Shown: positions 1-5,346 of the stretch, in pieces
Layout: each line of letters starts with the position of its first letter
Numbering within the stretch: position 1 is the first letter of the stretch
DNA from: Actinomycetota bacterium
GTDB taxonomy: Bacteria; Actinomycetota; Actinomycetes; Propionibacteriales; Nocardioidaceae
Assembly: GCA_009702305.1 (NCBI GenBank)
Contig: WLIH01000238.1
Location: forward strand, 1-5,346
DNA: 5,346 bases
Direction: 5' to 3'
Notes under the pieces: generated by a model
Database searches by the model: none
What the model was told of the DNA's origin: nothing
The model's input: only the letters and a program-made list of their open reading frames with translations
Made by a program: the position numbers and the translations under genes

Positions 1-2
1 CC

Positions 3-500
3 AACCCCTTCCCCACGATGTCGATCTACGACAACGTGCTGGCCGGCAACCGGCTCAACGCCAAGCGGATGAAGAAGTCCGAGGCCGACGCGATCGTCGA
101 GAAGTCGCTGCGCGGCGCCAACCTGTGGACCGAGGTGAAGGACCGCCTCGGCAAGCCCGGCATGGGTCTGTCCGGTGGTCAGCAGCAGCGGCTCTGCATC
201 GCCCGCGCCATCGCCGTCGAGCCGCAGGTGCTGTTGATGGACGAGCCGTGCTCGGCACTCGACCCGATCTCGACCTCGGCGATCGAGGACCTGATCCACG
301 AGCTGAAGTCCGACTACACGATCGTCATCGTCACCCACAACATGCAGCAGGCCGCCCGCGTCTCCGACGACACCGGCTTCTTCAACCTCAAGGCCACCGG
401 TGAGCCCGGCCACCTGGTCGAGTTCAACCCCACCAAGAAGATGTTCACCCAGCCCGACAACGAGTCCACCGAGGCCTACATCTCCGGCCGCTTCGGCTGA
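3..500 (+). CDS. pstB: Phosphate ABC transporter ATP-binding protein PstB (5' partial)
   Basis: This is the ATPase subunit of the high-affinity PstSCAB phosphate importer. It works on the cytoplasmic face of the membrane and drives uptake of phosphate bound by PstS. The open frame enters from the left edge with the residues [12 protein letters not shown], which is the stretch just after the Q-loop in PstB. The Walker A and Q-loop are therefore outside the window, and roughly 90 residues of a usual ~258 are missing. The ATG at 18 is internal and is not the start. Visible motifs, in order, are the ABC signature LSGGQ (168-182), Walker B LLMDEP (231-248), the D-loop SALDP (252-266) and the switch histidine in VTHN (330-341). 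The C-terminus ends in YISGRFG, typical of actinobacterial PstB. Third positions are almost all G/C. The gene ends 10 nt before a strong hairpin, so it is probably the last gene of a pst operon. Assignment to PstB rather than another ABC ATPase is firm. Confidence 0.97.
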   Translation, partial: NPFPTMSIYDNVLAGNRLNAKRMKKSEADAIVEKSLRGANLWTEVKDRLGKPGMGLSGGQQQRLCIARAIAVEPQVLLMDEPCSALDPISTSAIEDLIHELKSDYTIVIVTHNMQQAARVSDDTGFFNLKATGEPGHLVEFNPTKKMFTQPDNESTEAYISGRFG

Positions 501-510
501 GTCGCTTTCG

Positions 511-570
511 GTAGTCCGACACAAGAGCGCCCTTCTGGCCGAGCCGAAGGGCGCTCTTGTGTCGGACTAC
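511..570. terminator. Perfect long hairpin H1 downstream of pstB
   Basis: The left arm 511-535 and right arm 546-570 are perfectly complementary over 25 bp, with a 10-nt loop (536-545). The loop can add a small GGC/GCC pairing. The hairpin starts 10 nt after the pstB stop codon, which fits a transcription terminator for pstB. No T-run follows on either strand, so it would be a U-less (I-type) terminator of the kind often predicted in actinobacteria. The arms are shared with hairpin H2 at 1704-1766: left arms match at 22 of 24 positions and right arms at 23 of 24. It is therefore a member of a repeat family as well as a probable terminator. The hairpin is certain; the terminator role is inferred. 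Confidence 0.8.
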
Positions 571-625
571 CCCGGCCTGTGGATGACTCCAGCACGCCGG
601 TTGGTCGAAGGGCGAGCATCGGAGC

Positions 626-1690
626 GTGTCCTCCCGACGTCCGCATCCGATCCCACCCGGGTTCGATCCGGCGCGCCCGGGACTGGTGGCCGCGCTGGCG
701 CCGGACCGCACGGGTGTCCACGGGCCGACACCGAAGCAGGCTCGCGGGCCGCGCTGGGTCCGAGTGGGCGAGGGCCTCTACATGCCGACCGACCGACCTG
801 CCTCCGTCGAGCAGCGGATCGTCGACGCGTCGTACCTCCTGCCGGCGTACGGCGGCATCACGGGGTGGGCAGCGCTGCGCTGGCTCGGCGGGCGGTGGTT
901 CGACGGTCACGACGCGCGTGGCAGCCATCGGCCGGTACCTCTTGCGATCACGGAGGCGAACCTGCGGCCACGACCGGGCGTGCAGATCAGCAAGGAGCAG
1001 CTGGCTCCGCGTCACCTGGCCGTCGTCGACGGTCTGGCTCTCACCTCCGCCGTCCGCTCGGCCTGCTTCGAGATGCGCTACGCCACCGACGACGACGCGG
1101 CCGTGGTCGTGCTGGAGATGGCGGCGTACTCCGACCTCGTGTCGGTCGCCGAGATGGAGGATCACGCCGCCACGCTGAACGGCTGGACGGGGATCCCGCG
1201 GTGTCGACGCGCCCTCAGCTGGGCGGAGGAGAACTCGTGGTCCCCGCAAGAGACACGCTTGCGACTGCTCTGGCGGCGAGGACTCGAGGACCTGGTGTCC
1301 TCGCTCAGGTGCAACGAGCCGGTCTTCGACCTCTGCGGACGGCACCTGGGCACTCCGGACCTGATCGATCCGCACGTTGGTGTCGTCGGTGAGTACGACG
1401 GCGAGGTCCACCTGACGAGGGAGTCGCGTCATCTCGACATCAACCGCGAGGCCGGTCTGCGGGCGGCGGGACTGGAGGTCGTCGTGATGACCGCCGAGGA
1501 CCACCGTGCGCCGGAGCAGTTCATCGCCCGGCTCCGCGCGGCGTACCAGCGGGCGGCCAGGACCCCTGTCGCCGACCGCGGCTGGACCCTGCAGGCGCCG
1601 CCGTGGTGGATCCCGACCTTGACGGTCGAGCAGCGCCGCTCATTGTCGGCGGCTGATCGTCAGCGTCTGCTCGGCCACCGCGCGTCCTGA
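626..1690 (+). CDS. AbiEi-like / DUF559-like protein with PD-(D/E)XK-type nuclease region, function unknown
   Basis: This encodes 354 residues. GTG at 626 is the most upstream possible start, because an in-frame TGA lies at 584-586 with no start codon between. The Shine-Dalgarno is poor: GAAGGG at 607-612 is 13 nt away and GGAG at 621-624 is too close. Residues ~33-150 (GPT..QARG..W..V..GLY, then GITGWAALRWLGG, then VDGLALTSAVRSAC) resemble the N-terminal and middle regions of actinobacterial proteins annotated as AbiEi-family antitoxin-like. Residues ~205-295 look like the DUF559/Vsr-type PD-(D/E)XK fold: E209 in a SPQETRLRLL helix, D248 in PDLID, E256/D258/H262 in GEYDGEVH, D271 and R274, then a LRAAGLEVVVM strand. 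No membrane segment or signal peptide is visible, so it is probably cytoplasmic. No toxin or antitoxin partner is adjacent. Codon use is less G/C-biased than in its neighbours. Nuclease activity and any defence role are inferred only. Confidence 0.85.
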   Translation: MSSRRPHPIPPGFDPARPGLVAALAPDRTGVHGPTPKQARGPRWVRVGEGLYMPTDRPASVEQRIVDASYLLPAYGGITGWAALRWLGGRWFDGHDARGSHRPVPLAITEANLRPRPGVQISKEQLAPRHLAVVDGLALTSAVRSACFEMRYATDDDAAVVVLEMAAYSDLVSVAEMEDHAATLNGWTGIPRCRRALSWAEENSWSPQETRLRLLWRRGLEDLVSSLRCNEPVFDLCGRHLGTPDLIDPHVGVVGEYDGEVHLTRESRHLDINREAGLRAAGLEVVVMTAEDHRAPEQFIARLRAAYQRAARTPVADRGWTLQAPPWWIPTLTVEQRRSLSAADRQRLLGHRAS

Positions 1691-1703
1691 GTCCCGTCGT
1701 CGG

Positions 1704-1766
1704 GATAGTCCGACACCAGAGCGCCCATCAGAGGTGGTCAGAAGGGCGCCCTTGTGTCGGACTATC
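1704..1766. terminator. Long imperfect hairpin H2 between convergent genes
   Basis: The left arm 1704-1729 and right arm 1741-1766 pair over 26 positions with three mismatches (C/T, A/C and A/A), around an 11-nt loop (1730-1740). It lies between the stop of the nuclease-like gene (1690) and the stop of pit (1793, opposite strand), so it is well placed as a bidirectional terminator for both. No T-run follows on either side. A small extra stem, CCCG-TCGT-CGGG at 1693-1704, abuts its left edge. The arms repeat those of H1, but the pairing is less perfect. Confidence 0.78.
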
Positions 1767-1792
1767 GAGCCCGGCCAGAGCGCAGCCCGACC

Positions 1793-2803
1793 CTAGGGCA
1801 GCTGGAAGACGTACTTGAGGACGTAGTAGACCCCGGCGGCGACCAGGCCGGCGGCGGGGAAGGTGGAGACCCAGGCGACGAGGATCGACTTGGCCACGCC
1901 CCAGCGGACGGCGGAGAAGCGCTTGGTCGCCCCGGCGCCCATGATCGACGACGTGATGATGTGGGTGGTCGAGATCGGCGCCTCGAAGACGAACGCCGTC
2001 GTGTACAGCACGCCGGCGCCGACGGCCTCGGCGGAGAAGCCGCGGGCCGGGTCGAGGTGGATGATGCGGCGACCGAGGGTGCGCATGATCCGCCAGCCGC
2101 CGGCGTAGGTGCCGGCGGAGATCGCGCCGGCCGAGAGCAGCACGATCCACAGGGGCAGGCCGTCCCCCTCGGTCCAGTCGCCGTAGTAGCCGCCGGTCAG
2201 CACGGCCAGGAAGATCACGCCCATCGTCTTCTGCGCGTCCTGCAGACCGTGGCCGAGCGCCAGGGCGGCGGCCGAGACCGTCTGCATCACGCGGAAGCCG
2301 CGGAAGACCTTGTGGGGGTTGCGCTTGCGGAAGATCCACATGATCGAGAGCATCACGACGAACGCCGCGCAGAAGCCGAAGAGCGGCGAGGCGATCATCG
2401 GGATGAGCACCTTCTCCACGATCGTCGACCACTTGACCGTGGCTCCGCCGGCGAGCGCGGCACCGACCAGCCCGCCGATCAGGGCGTGCGAGGACGACGA
2501 CGGCAGGCCGTAGTACCAGGTGATGAGGTTCCACGTGATCGCGCCGATGAGCCCGGCGAGCACGATCACGAGCCCGTGGTTGTCCGCGCCCGGCGTGATG
2601 ACCTTCTGGACGGTCTGCGCGACCTCCTGGCCGAGGAGGGCGCCGATGAAGTTCATGACCGCGGCGAGGATCAGGGCGATCCGGGGGGTCAGGGCGCGGG
2701 TCGAGACCGAGGTCGCGATGGCGTTGGCTGCGTCGTGGAACCCGTTGGTGTAGTCGAAGACGAGAGCGACGACGACGACCGTGACGACGATCGCGAGAGT
2801 CAT
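1793..2803 (-). CDS. pit: Pit-family low-affinity inorganic phosphate transporter
   Basis: This is an integral membrane permease of the PHO4/Pit family (PF01384), which takes up phosphate, generally as a metal-phosphate complex, coupled to an ion gradient. The 336-residue length suits a compact bacterial Pit. The family's duplicated signature is visible: residues 17-35, DYTNGFHDAANAIATSVST, in the first half, and GHGLQDAQKTMGVI around 184-197 in the second. A conserved SSSSHALIGG lies at ~102-111 and an ISTTHIITSSIMGAG motif near the C-terminus. Many hydrophobic segments run through it, starting at residues 3-16, with a short basic cytoplasmic stretch near 159-171. The ATG at 2803 is chosen because the signature helix follows directly and AAGGA (2815-2819) lies 11 nt upstream; upstream frame extension runs inside the DUF47 gene and is not family-like. 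It starts 4 nt after the DUF47 stop, so the two form one operon. Na+ versus H+ coupling cannot be told from sequence. Confidence 0.95.
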   Translation of the reverse strand: MTLAIVVTVVVVALVFDYTNGFHDAANAIATSVSTRALTPRIALILAAVMNFIGALLGQEVAQTVQKVITPGADNHGLVIVLAGLIGAITWNLITWYYGLPSSSSHALIGGLVGAALAGGATVKWSTIVEKVLIPMIASPLFGFCAAFVVMLSIMWIFRKRNPHKVFRGFRVMQTVSAAALALGHGLQDAQKTMGVIFLAVLTGGYYGDWTEGDGLPLWIVLLSAGAISAGTYAGGWRIMRTLGRRIIHLDPARGFSAEAVGAGVLYTTAFVFEAPISTTHIITSSIMGAGATKRFSAVRWGVAKSILVAWVSTFPAAGLVAAGVYYVLKYVFQLP

Positions 2804-2807
2804 CCGC

Positions 2808-3425
2808 TCAGGATTCCTTGACGGCGATCTGCTCGACGATGTTGGCGACCTTCTCGAACGCGTCGATCGCGTCCTCGAGGGACTCCACGATGTCCTTGAG
2901 CTTGAGCACCTCCATCGCCTTGAACTCACCCGAGAACAGGTTGGCGAGGATGCGACGGTGGTTGCGGTCGCCGGTGTTCTCGAGACGGTTGATCTCGATC
3001 CAGTACTCCTCCAGCGACTGCATCGACTGGAGCTTGGGCATGTTGGCTGCCGTCAGCTCGGCGCAGCGCTGCAGGACGTCGACCTGCTCGGAGAGCTCGG
3101 CGGGCAGGATCTTGACCTCGTAGAGCAGGATCATGTCGACGACCTCGTCCATCATGTCCATCACGTCGTCGAGGCCCGAGGCCAGCGAGTAGATGTCCTC
3201 GCGGTCGAACGGCGTGACGAAGGTCGAGTTGACCCGTCGGATGATCGCGTGGGTGGTCTCGTCAGCGGCGTGCTCGGCCTCGCGCATGCGGGTCGCCACA
3301 TCGGCCGGGTCGGTGCCTTCGCTGAGCATCTCGGCCAGCAGCCCGGCCCCCACCACGAGGTGGGTCGCCGACTCGGCGAAGAGGTCGTAGAACGACGTGT
3401 CGACCGGACGGAAACGGAAACCCAC
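2808..3425 (-). CDS. DUF47 / PhoU-like Pit accessory protein
   Basis: This is a 205-residue, all-helical, PhoU-related protein of the DUF47 family (PF01865), cytoplasmic, and commonly encoded next to pit, where it is thought to modulate phosphate uptake through Pit. Visible family features are the start GFRFRPVDTSFYDLFAESA, the acidic helix REAEHAADE (~48-56), the FDREDIYSLASGLDDVMDMMDE segment (~73-94), and the second-half LENTGD (148-153) followed by the LKLKDIVESLEDAIDAFEKVANIVE helix near the C-terminus. The repeated acidic E/D-rich motifs match the metal-cluster-binding helices of PhoU proteins. GTG at 3425 is preferred over TTG at 3431 because AGGAG (3432-3436) is 6 nt from the GTG but directly touches the TTG. 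It lies 68 nt after ppk1 and 4 nt before pit. No membrane segment or signal peptide is seen. Confidence 0.93.
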   Translation of the reverse strand: MGFRFRPVDTSFYDLFAESATHLVVGAGLLAEMLSEGTDPADVATRMREAEHAADETTHAIIRRVNSTFVTPFDREDIYSLASGLDDVMDMMDEVVDMILLYEVKILPAELSEQVDVLQRCAELTAANMPKLQSMQSLEEYWIEINRLENTGDRNHRRILANLFSGEFKAMEVLKLKDIVESLEDAIDAFEKVANIVEQIAVKES

Positions 3426-3431
3426 GGACAA

Positions 3432-3436
3432 CTCCT
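3432..3436 (-). promoter_or_regulatory. Shine-Dalgarno deciding the DUF47 start
   Basis: On the minus strand this reads AGGAG, a near-perfect Shine-Dalgarno. It is 6 nt from the GTG at 3425 and 0 nt from the upstream TTG at 3431, which rules out the TTG and sets the protein at 205 residues. Confidence 0.8.
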
Positions 3437-3461
3437 GACGGGGGTGAAGCGAACGCCCGAC

Positions 3462-3492
3462 AGCCTAGGGGGTGCCGGGCGGGCTCGCACAA
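3462..3492 (-). promoter_or_regulatory. Candidate sigma-70-type promoter for DUF47-pit
   Basis: On the minus strand TTGTGC (3487-3492) and TAGGCT (3462-3467) are separated by 19 nt. TAGGCT fits the actinobacterial housekeeping -10 pattern TANNNT; the -35 is partial and the spacer is a little long. A start site about 7 nt past the -10 would give a leader of roughly 30 nt carrying the AGGAG. It would let DUF47-pit be transcribed separately from ppk1. No clear Pho box was recognised in the 68-nt gap. Confidence 0.4.
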
Positions 3493-3493
3493 G

Positions 3494-5346
3494 TCAGACG
3501 GAGGTACGCCGGCGCCGCTGCCCCTCGATCAACGTCTCCTGCAGGTGCACCTCGCCGCCGTTGTGCGACCAGGTGCCGTCGCTGTCGAGCAACCAGGCGC
3601 TGGTCGTCGGCGCGAAGGCCAGGTCGAGCAGCTCGCCGACGGCCCGCACCGACTCCTCGCCGGGCAGGTCGACGAGCACCTCGACCCGGCGGTCGAGGTT
3701 GCGGTGCATCATGTCCGCCGAGCCGATCCACGCCTGCGGCTCGCCGCCGTTGTCGAACCAGAAGACCCGGCTGTGCTCGAGGAAGCGTCCCAGGATCGAG
3801 CGGACGACGACGTTCTCGGACAGGCCCGGCACCCCCGGGCGCAGCGAGCAGATGCCGCGCACCAGCAGTTCGACCGGCACCCCCTCCTGCGAGGCGAGGT
3901 AGAGCGCGTCGATCACGGCCTCGTCGACCACGGAATTGGCCTTGAGCCGGATCCGAGCGGGTCGCCCGGCCCGGTGGTGGGCGATCTCGCGGTGGATCTG
4001 GTCGACCAGCCCGGTGCGCACCGAGTCGGGCGCGACCAGCAGGCCCTCGTACGACGCGTTGCGCGACCAGCCGGAGAGGTTGTTGAACAGGTGGGCGACG
4101 TCCTCGCCGATGCGCTCGTCGACGGTGATCAGCCCGAGGTCCTCGTACATCCGCGAGGTCTTGGGGTTGTAGTTGCCGGTGCCGATGTGGGTGTAGCGCC
4201 GGATGCCGTCGGGCTCGTCGCGCACCACCATGGCGAGCTTGCAGTGGGTCTTGAGCCCGACCAGGCCGTAGACGACGTGGCAGCCGGCCTGCTCGAGCTT
4301 GCGGGCCCAGCGGATGTTGGCCTGCTCGTCGAAGCGCGCCTTGATCTCCACGATCACCAGCACCTGCTTGCCGGCCTCGGCGGCGTCGATCAGGGCGTCG
4401 ATGATGGGGGAGTCGCCCGAGGTGCGGTAAAGGGTCTGCTTGATGGCGAGCACGTGCGGGTCGGCGGCCGCCTGCTCGAGGAAGCGCTGCACCGATGTCG
4501 CGAACGAGTCGTAAGGGTGGTGCAGCAGGACGTCGTGGCGTCGCGCGGCCTTGAAGACGTCGACCGGCGCCGCCGACTCGACCTCGGCCAGTCGGGCATG
4601 GGTCGTCGGCACGAACGTCGGGAACTTCAGCTCCTCGCGGGCCAGGTCGGCGATGCCGTGCAGGCCGCGCAGGTCGAGCGGGCCGGGGAGTCGGAAGACC
4701 TCGTCGTCGCTGACGCCCAGCTCCTCCTTGAGCAGCTCGAGCACGGACGGGGCGATCGACTCCTCGACCTCCAGGCGCACCGGCGGGCCGAAGCGTCGGC
4801 GCAGCAGCTCCTTCTCGAGGGCCGCCAGGAGGTTCTCGGCGTCGTCCTCCTCGACCTCGAGGTCCTCGTTGCGGGTGACCCGGAAGGAGTGCGCCTCGAG
4901 CACCTCCATGCCGGGGAAGAGGCGCTTGAGGTGCTCGCGGATGACGTCCTCGAGCGGCACGAAGCGCTGGTTGCCCAGCGGCACGAACCGGGAGAAGATC
5001 GGCGGCACCTTGACCCGCGCGAAGTGCTGCTTGCCGGTCTTCGGGTTGGCCACGACGACGGCGAGGTTGAGGGAGAGCCCCGAGATGTAGGGGAAGGGGT
5101 GCGCGGGGTCGACGGCCAGCGGCGTGAGCACGGGGAAGACCCGCTCCTTGAACATCCGCTTGCAGCTGCGCTGCTCCTCGCGGTCGAGGTCGTCCCAGCG
5201 CACCAGCTCGATGCCCTCGTCACGCAGCGCCGGCACGATCTCCTCGCGGAAGAGCACCGCCTGGCGCTCGCTGAGCTCGCCGGCGGTCGACCAGATCTGC
5301 TCCAGCACGTCGCGCGGCATCAACCCGGAGGCCGCCCGCACGGCCA
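3494..5346 (-). CDS. ppk1: Polyphosphate kinase Ppk1 (N-terminus outside window)
   Basis: Ppk1 reversibly polymerises the terminal phosphate of ATP into inorganic polyphosphate. The frame runs off the right edge; the visible part reads [18 protein letters not shown], which is internal in Ppk1, so the GTG at 5341 is not a start. Counting that codon as residue 1, 615 residues are visible. The catalytic, autophosphorylated histidine is H366 in GLKTHCK (codon 4244-4246). A second active-site histidine is H523 in [10 protein letters not shown]. The metal-site arginines are R306 ([10 protein letters not shown]) and R336 (VEIKARFDE). Their spacings match E. coli R375, R405, H435 and H592 exactly, with an offset of 69. 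[10 protein letters not shown] (383-392) is also typical. About 70 or more N-terminal residues are missing, more if there is an actinobacterial extension. The C-terminus carries a short basic tail (RRRRTSV). No strong terminator separates it from DUF47-pit, so read-through is possible. All key residues seen are intact. Confidence 0.97.
   Translation of the reverse strand, partial: AVRAASGLMPRDVLEQIWSTAGELSERQAVLFREEIVPALRDEGIELVRWDDLDREEQRSCKRMFKERVFPVLTPLAVDPAHPFPYISGLSLNLAVVVANPKTGKQHFARVKVPPIFSRFVPLGNQRFVPLEDVIREHLKRLFPGMEVLEAHSFRVTRNEDLEVEEDDAENLLAALEKELLRRRFGPPVRLEVEESIAPSVLELLKEELGVSDDEVFRLPGPLDLRGLHGIADLAREELKFPTFVPTTHARLAEVESAAPVDVFKAARRHDVLLHHPYDSFATSVQRFLEQAAADPHVLAIKQTLYRTSGDSPIIDALIDAAEAGKQVLVIVEIKARFDEQANIRWARKLEQAGCHVVYGLVGLKTHCKLAMVVRDEPDGIRRYTHIGTGNYNPKTSRMYEDLGLITVDERIGEDVAHLFNNLSGWSRNASYEGLLVAPDSVRTGLVDQIHREIAHHRAGRPARIRLKANSVVDEAVIDALYLASQEGVPVELLVRGICSLRPGVPGLSENVVVRSILGRFLEHSRVFWFDNGGEPQAWIGSADMMHRNLDRRVEVLVDLPGEESVRAVGELLDLAFAPTTSAWLLDSDGTWSHNGGEVHLQETLIEGQRRRRTSV

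Larger units (their letters stand above)
511..1766. repeat. Hairpin-flanked single-gene unit (paired H1/H2 repeats)
   Basis: The nuclease-like gene is bracketed by two palindromic repeats about 1.2 kb apart. All four arms are versions of one 24-nt sequence containing AGTCCGACAC. The H1 left arm matches the reverse complement of the H2 right arm at 23 of 24 positions, so the pair can be read as direct or as inverted repeats. The loops are unrelated (10 and 11 nt). Each repeat lies 10-15 nt after a TGA stop that sits in the same short context, CTGAGTC. No transposase and no convincing target-site duplication is seen. The unit could be a small non-autonomous mobile cassette, a duplication of an intergenic terminator, or chance placement of two members of a genome-wide terminator family. 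Confidence 0.5.

Noticed and set aside
557..587. Promoter for the nuclease-like gene using TTGTGT in the H1 right arm as -35
   Set aside because: About 17 nt downstream the sequence is TGGATG, which does not fit TANNNT. No convincing -10 was found between 571 and 625.
577..587. CTGTGGATGAC just upstream of the nuclease-like gene as a conserved motif
   Set aside because: It resembles TGTGGA-type sequences seen upstream of some actinobacterial genes, but one copy in this window cannot be shown to be a signal.
400..1504. Long open frames overlapping the nuclease-like gene on both strands (400-1392 +, 476-1504 -, 579-1178 +)
   Set aside because: Their translations are low-complexity Arg/Pro/Ala/Gly-rich sequence typical of shadow frames in GC-rich DNA, they run through pstB or the H1 hairpin, and they lack recognisable domains. 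The 626-1690 frame has family-like motifs.
507..1770. Target-site duplication at the outer edges of H1 and H2
   Set aside because: Only a TCG trinucleotide near each edge (508-510 and 1765-1767) is shared, and it is not at the same offset. This is expected by chance.
3472..3490. Hairpin GTGC...GCAC between ppk1 and DUF47 as a terminator
   Set aside because: The stem is only 4 bp, followed by a mismatch, and it overlaps the promoter candidate. It is too weak to call.
1754..3902. Long plus-strand frames opposite pit, DUF47 and ppk1 (1754-2821, 2781-3902)
   Set aside because: They are antisense shadows of well-supported genes; the translations are Asp/Arg/Gly/Val-rich and show no domain.
1..5346. 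CRISPR array, tRNA, rRNA, insertion sequence or riboswitch
   Set aside because: No regularly spaced repeats, cloverleaf-like sequence, rRNA-like stretch, transposase motifs or recognisable riboswitch core were seen. No intergenic gap exceeds about 125 nt.

Overview
The window is very GC-rich, with G or C at nearly every third codon position in most genes. It has GTG starts and an actinobacterial-type Pst/Pit/Ppk gene set. It most likely comes from the chromosome of a high-GC actinobacterium. A Nocardioides-like organism would fit, but that is inference from style and not from a marker gene.

Layout. Positions 3-500 (+) hold the C-terminal two thirds of PstB, the ATPase of the high-affinity phosphate importer; its 5' end lies outside the window. 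A perfect 25-bp-arm hairpin (511-570) follows. Next comes a lone gene (626-1690, +) for a 354-residue protein with an AbiEi/DUF559-like architecture: an N-terminal region of the type found in AbiEi-like proteins and a C-terminal PD-(D/E)XK-like nuclease fold region. A second hairpin (1704-1766) closes this unit, and its arms are nearly the same sequence as the first hairpin's. The rest lies on the minus strand. Read in the direction of transcription it is ppk1 (polyphosphate kinase, N-terminus outside the window, ending at 3494), a DUF47/PhoU-like protein (3425-2808) and a Pit-family phosphate permease (2803-1793). DUF47 and pit are 4 nt apart and surely co-transcribed. A plausible promoter lies in the 68-nt gap after ppk1.

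Biology. Four of the five genes handle phosphate: ATP-driven uptake (PstB), ion-coupled uptake (Pit), its PhoU-like partner (DUF47), and storage as polyphosphate (Ppk1). The odd one out is the hairpin-flanked nuclease-like gene, which sits between the two converging phosphate transcription units. Its codon choice is less biased than its neighbours', and its two flanking hairpins share arms but not loops. This looks like a small inserted or duplicated cassette and is the most interesting part of the window. It could instead be an ordinary gene between two copies of a widespread terminator family.
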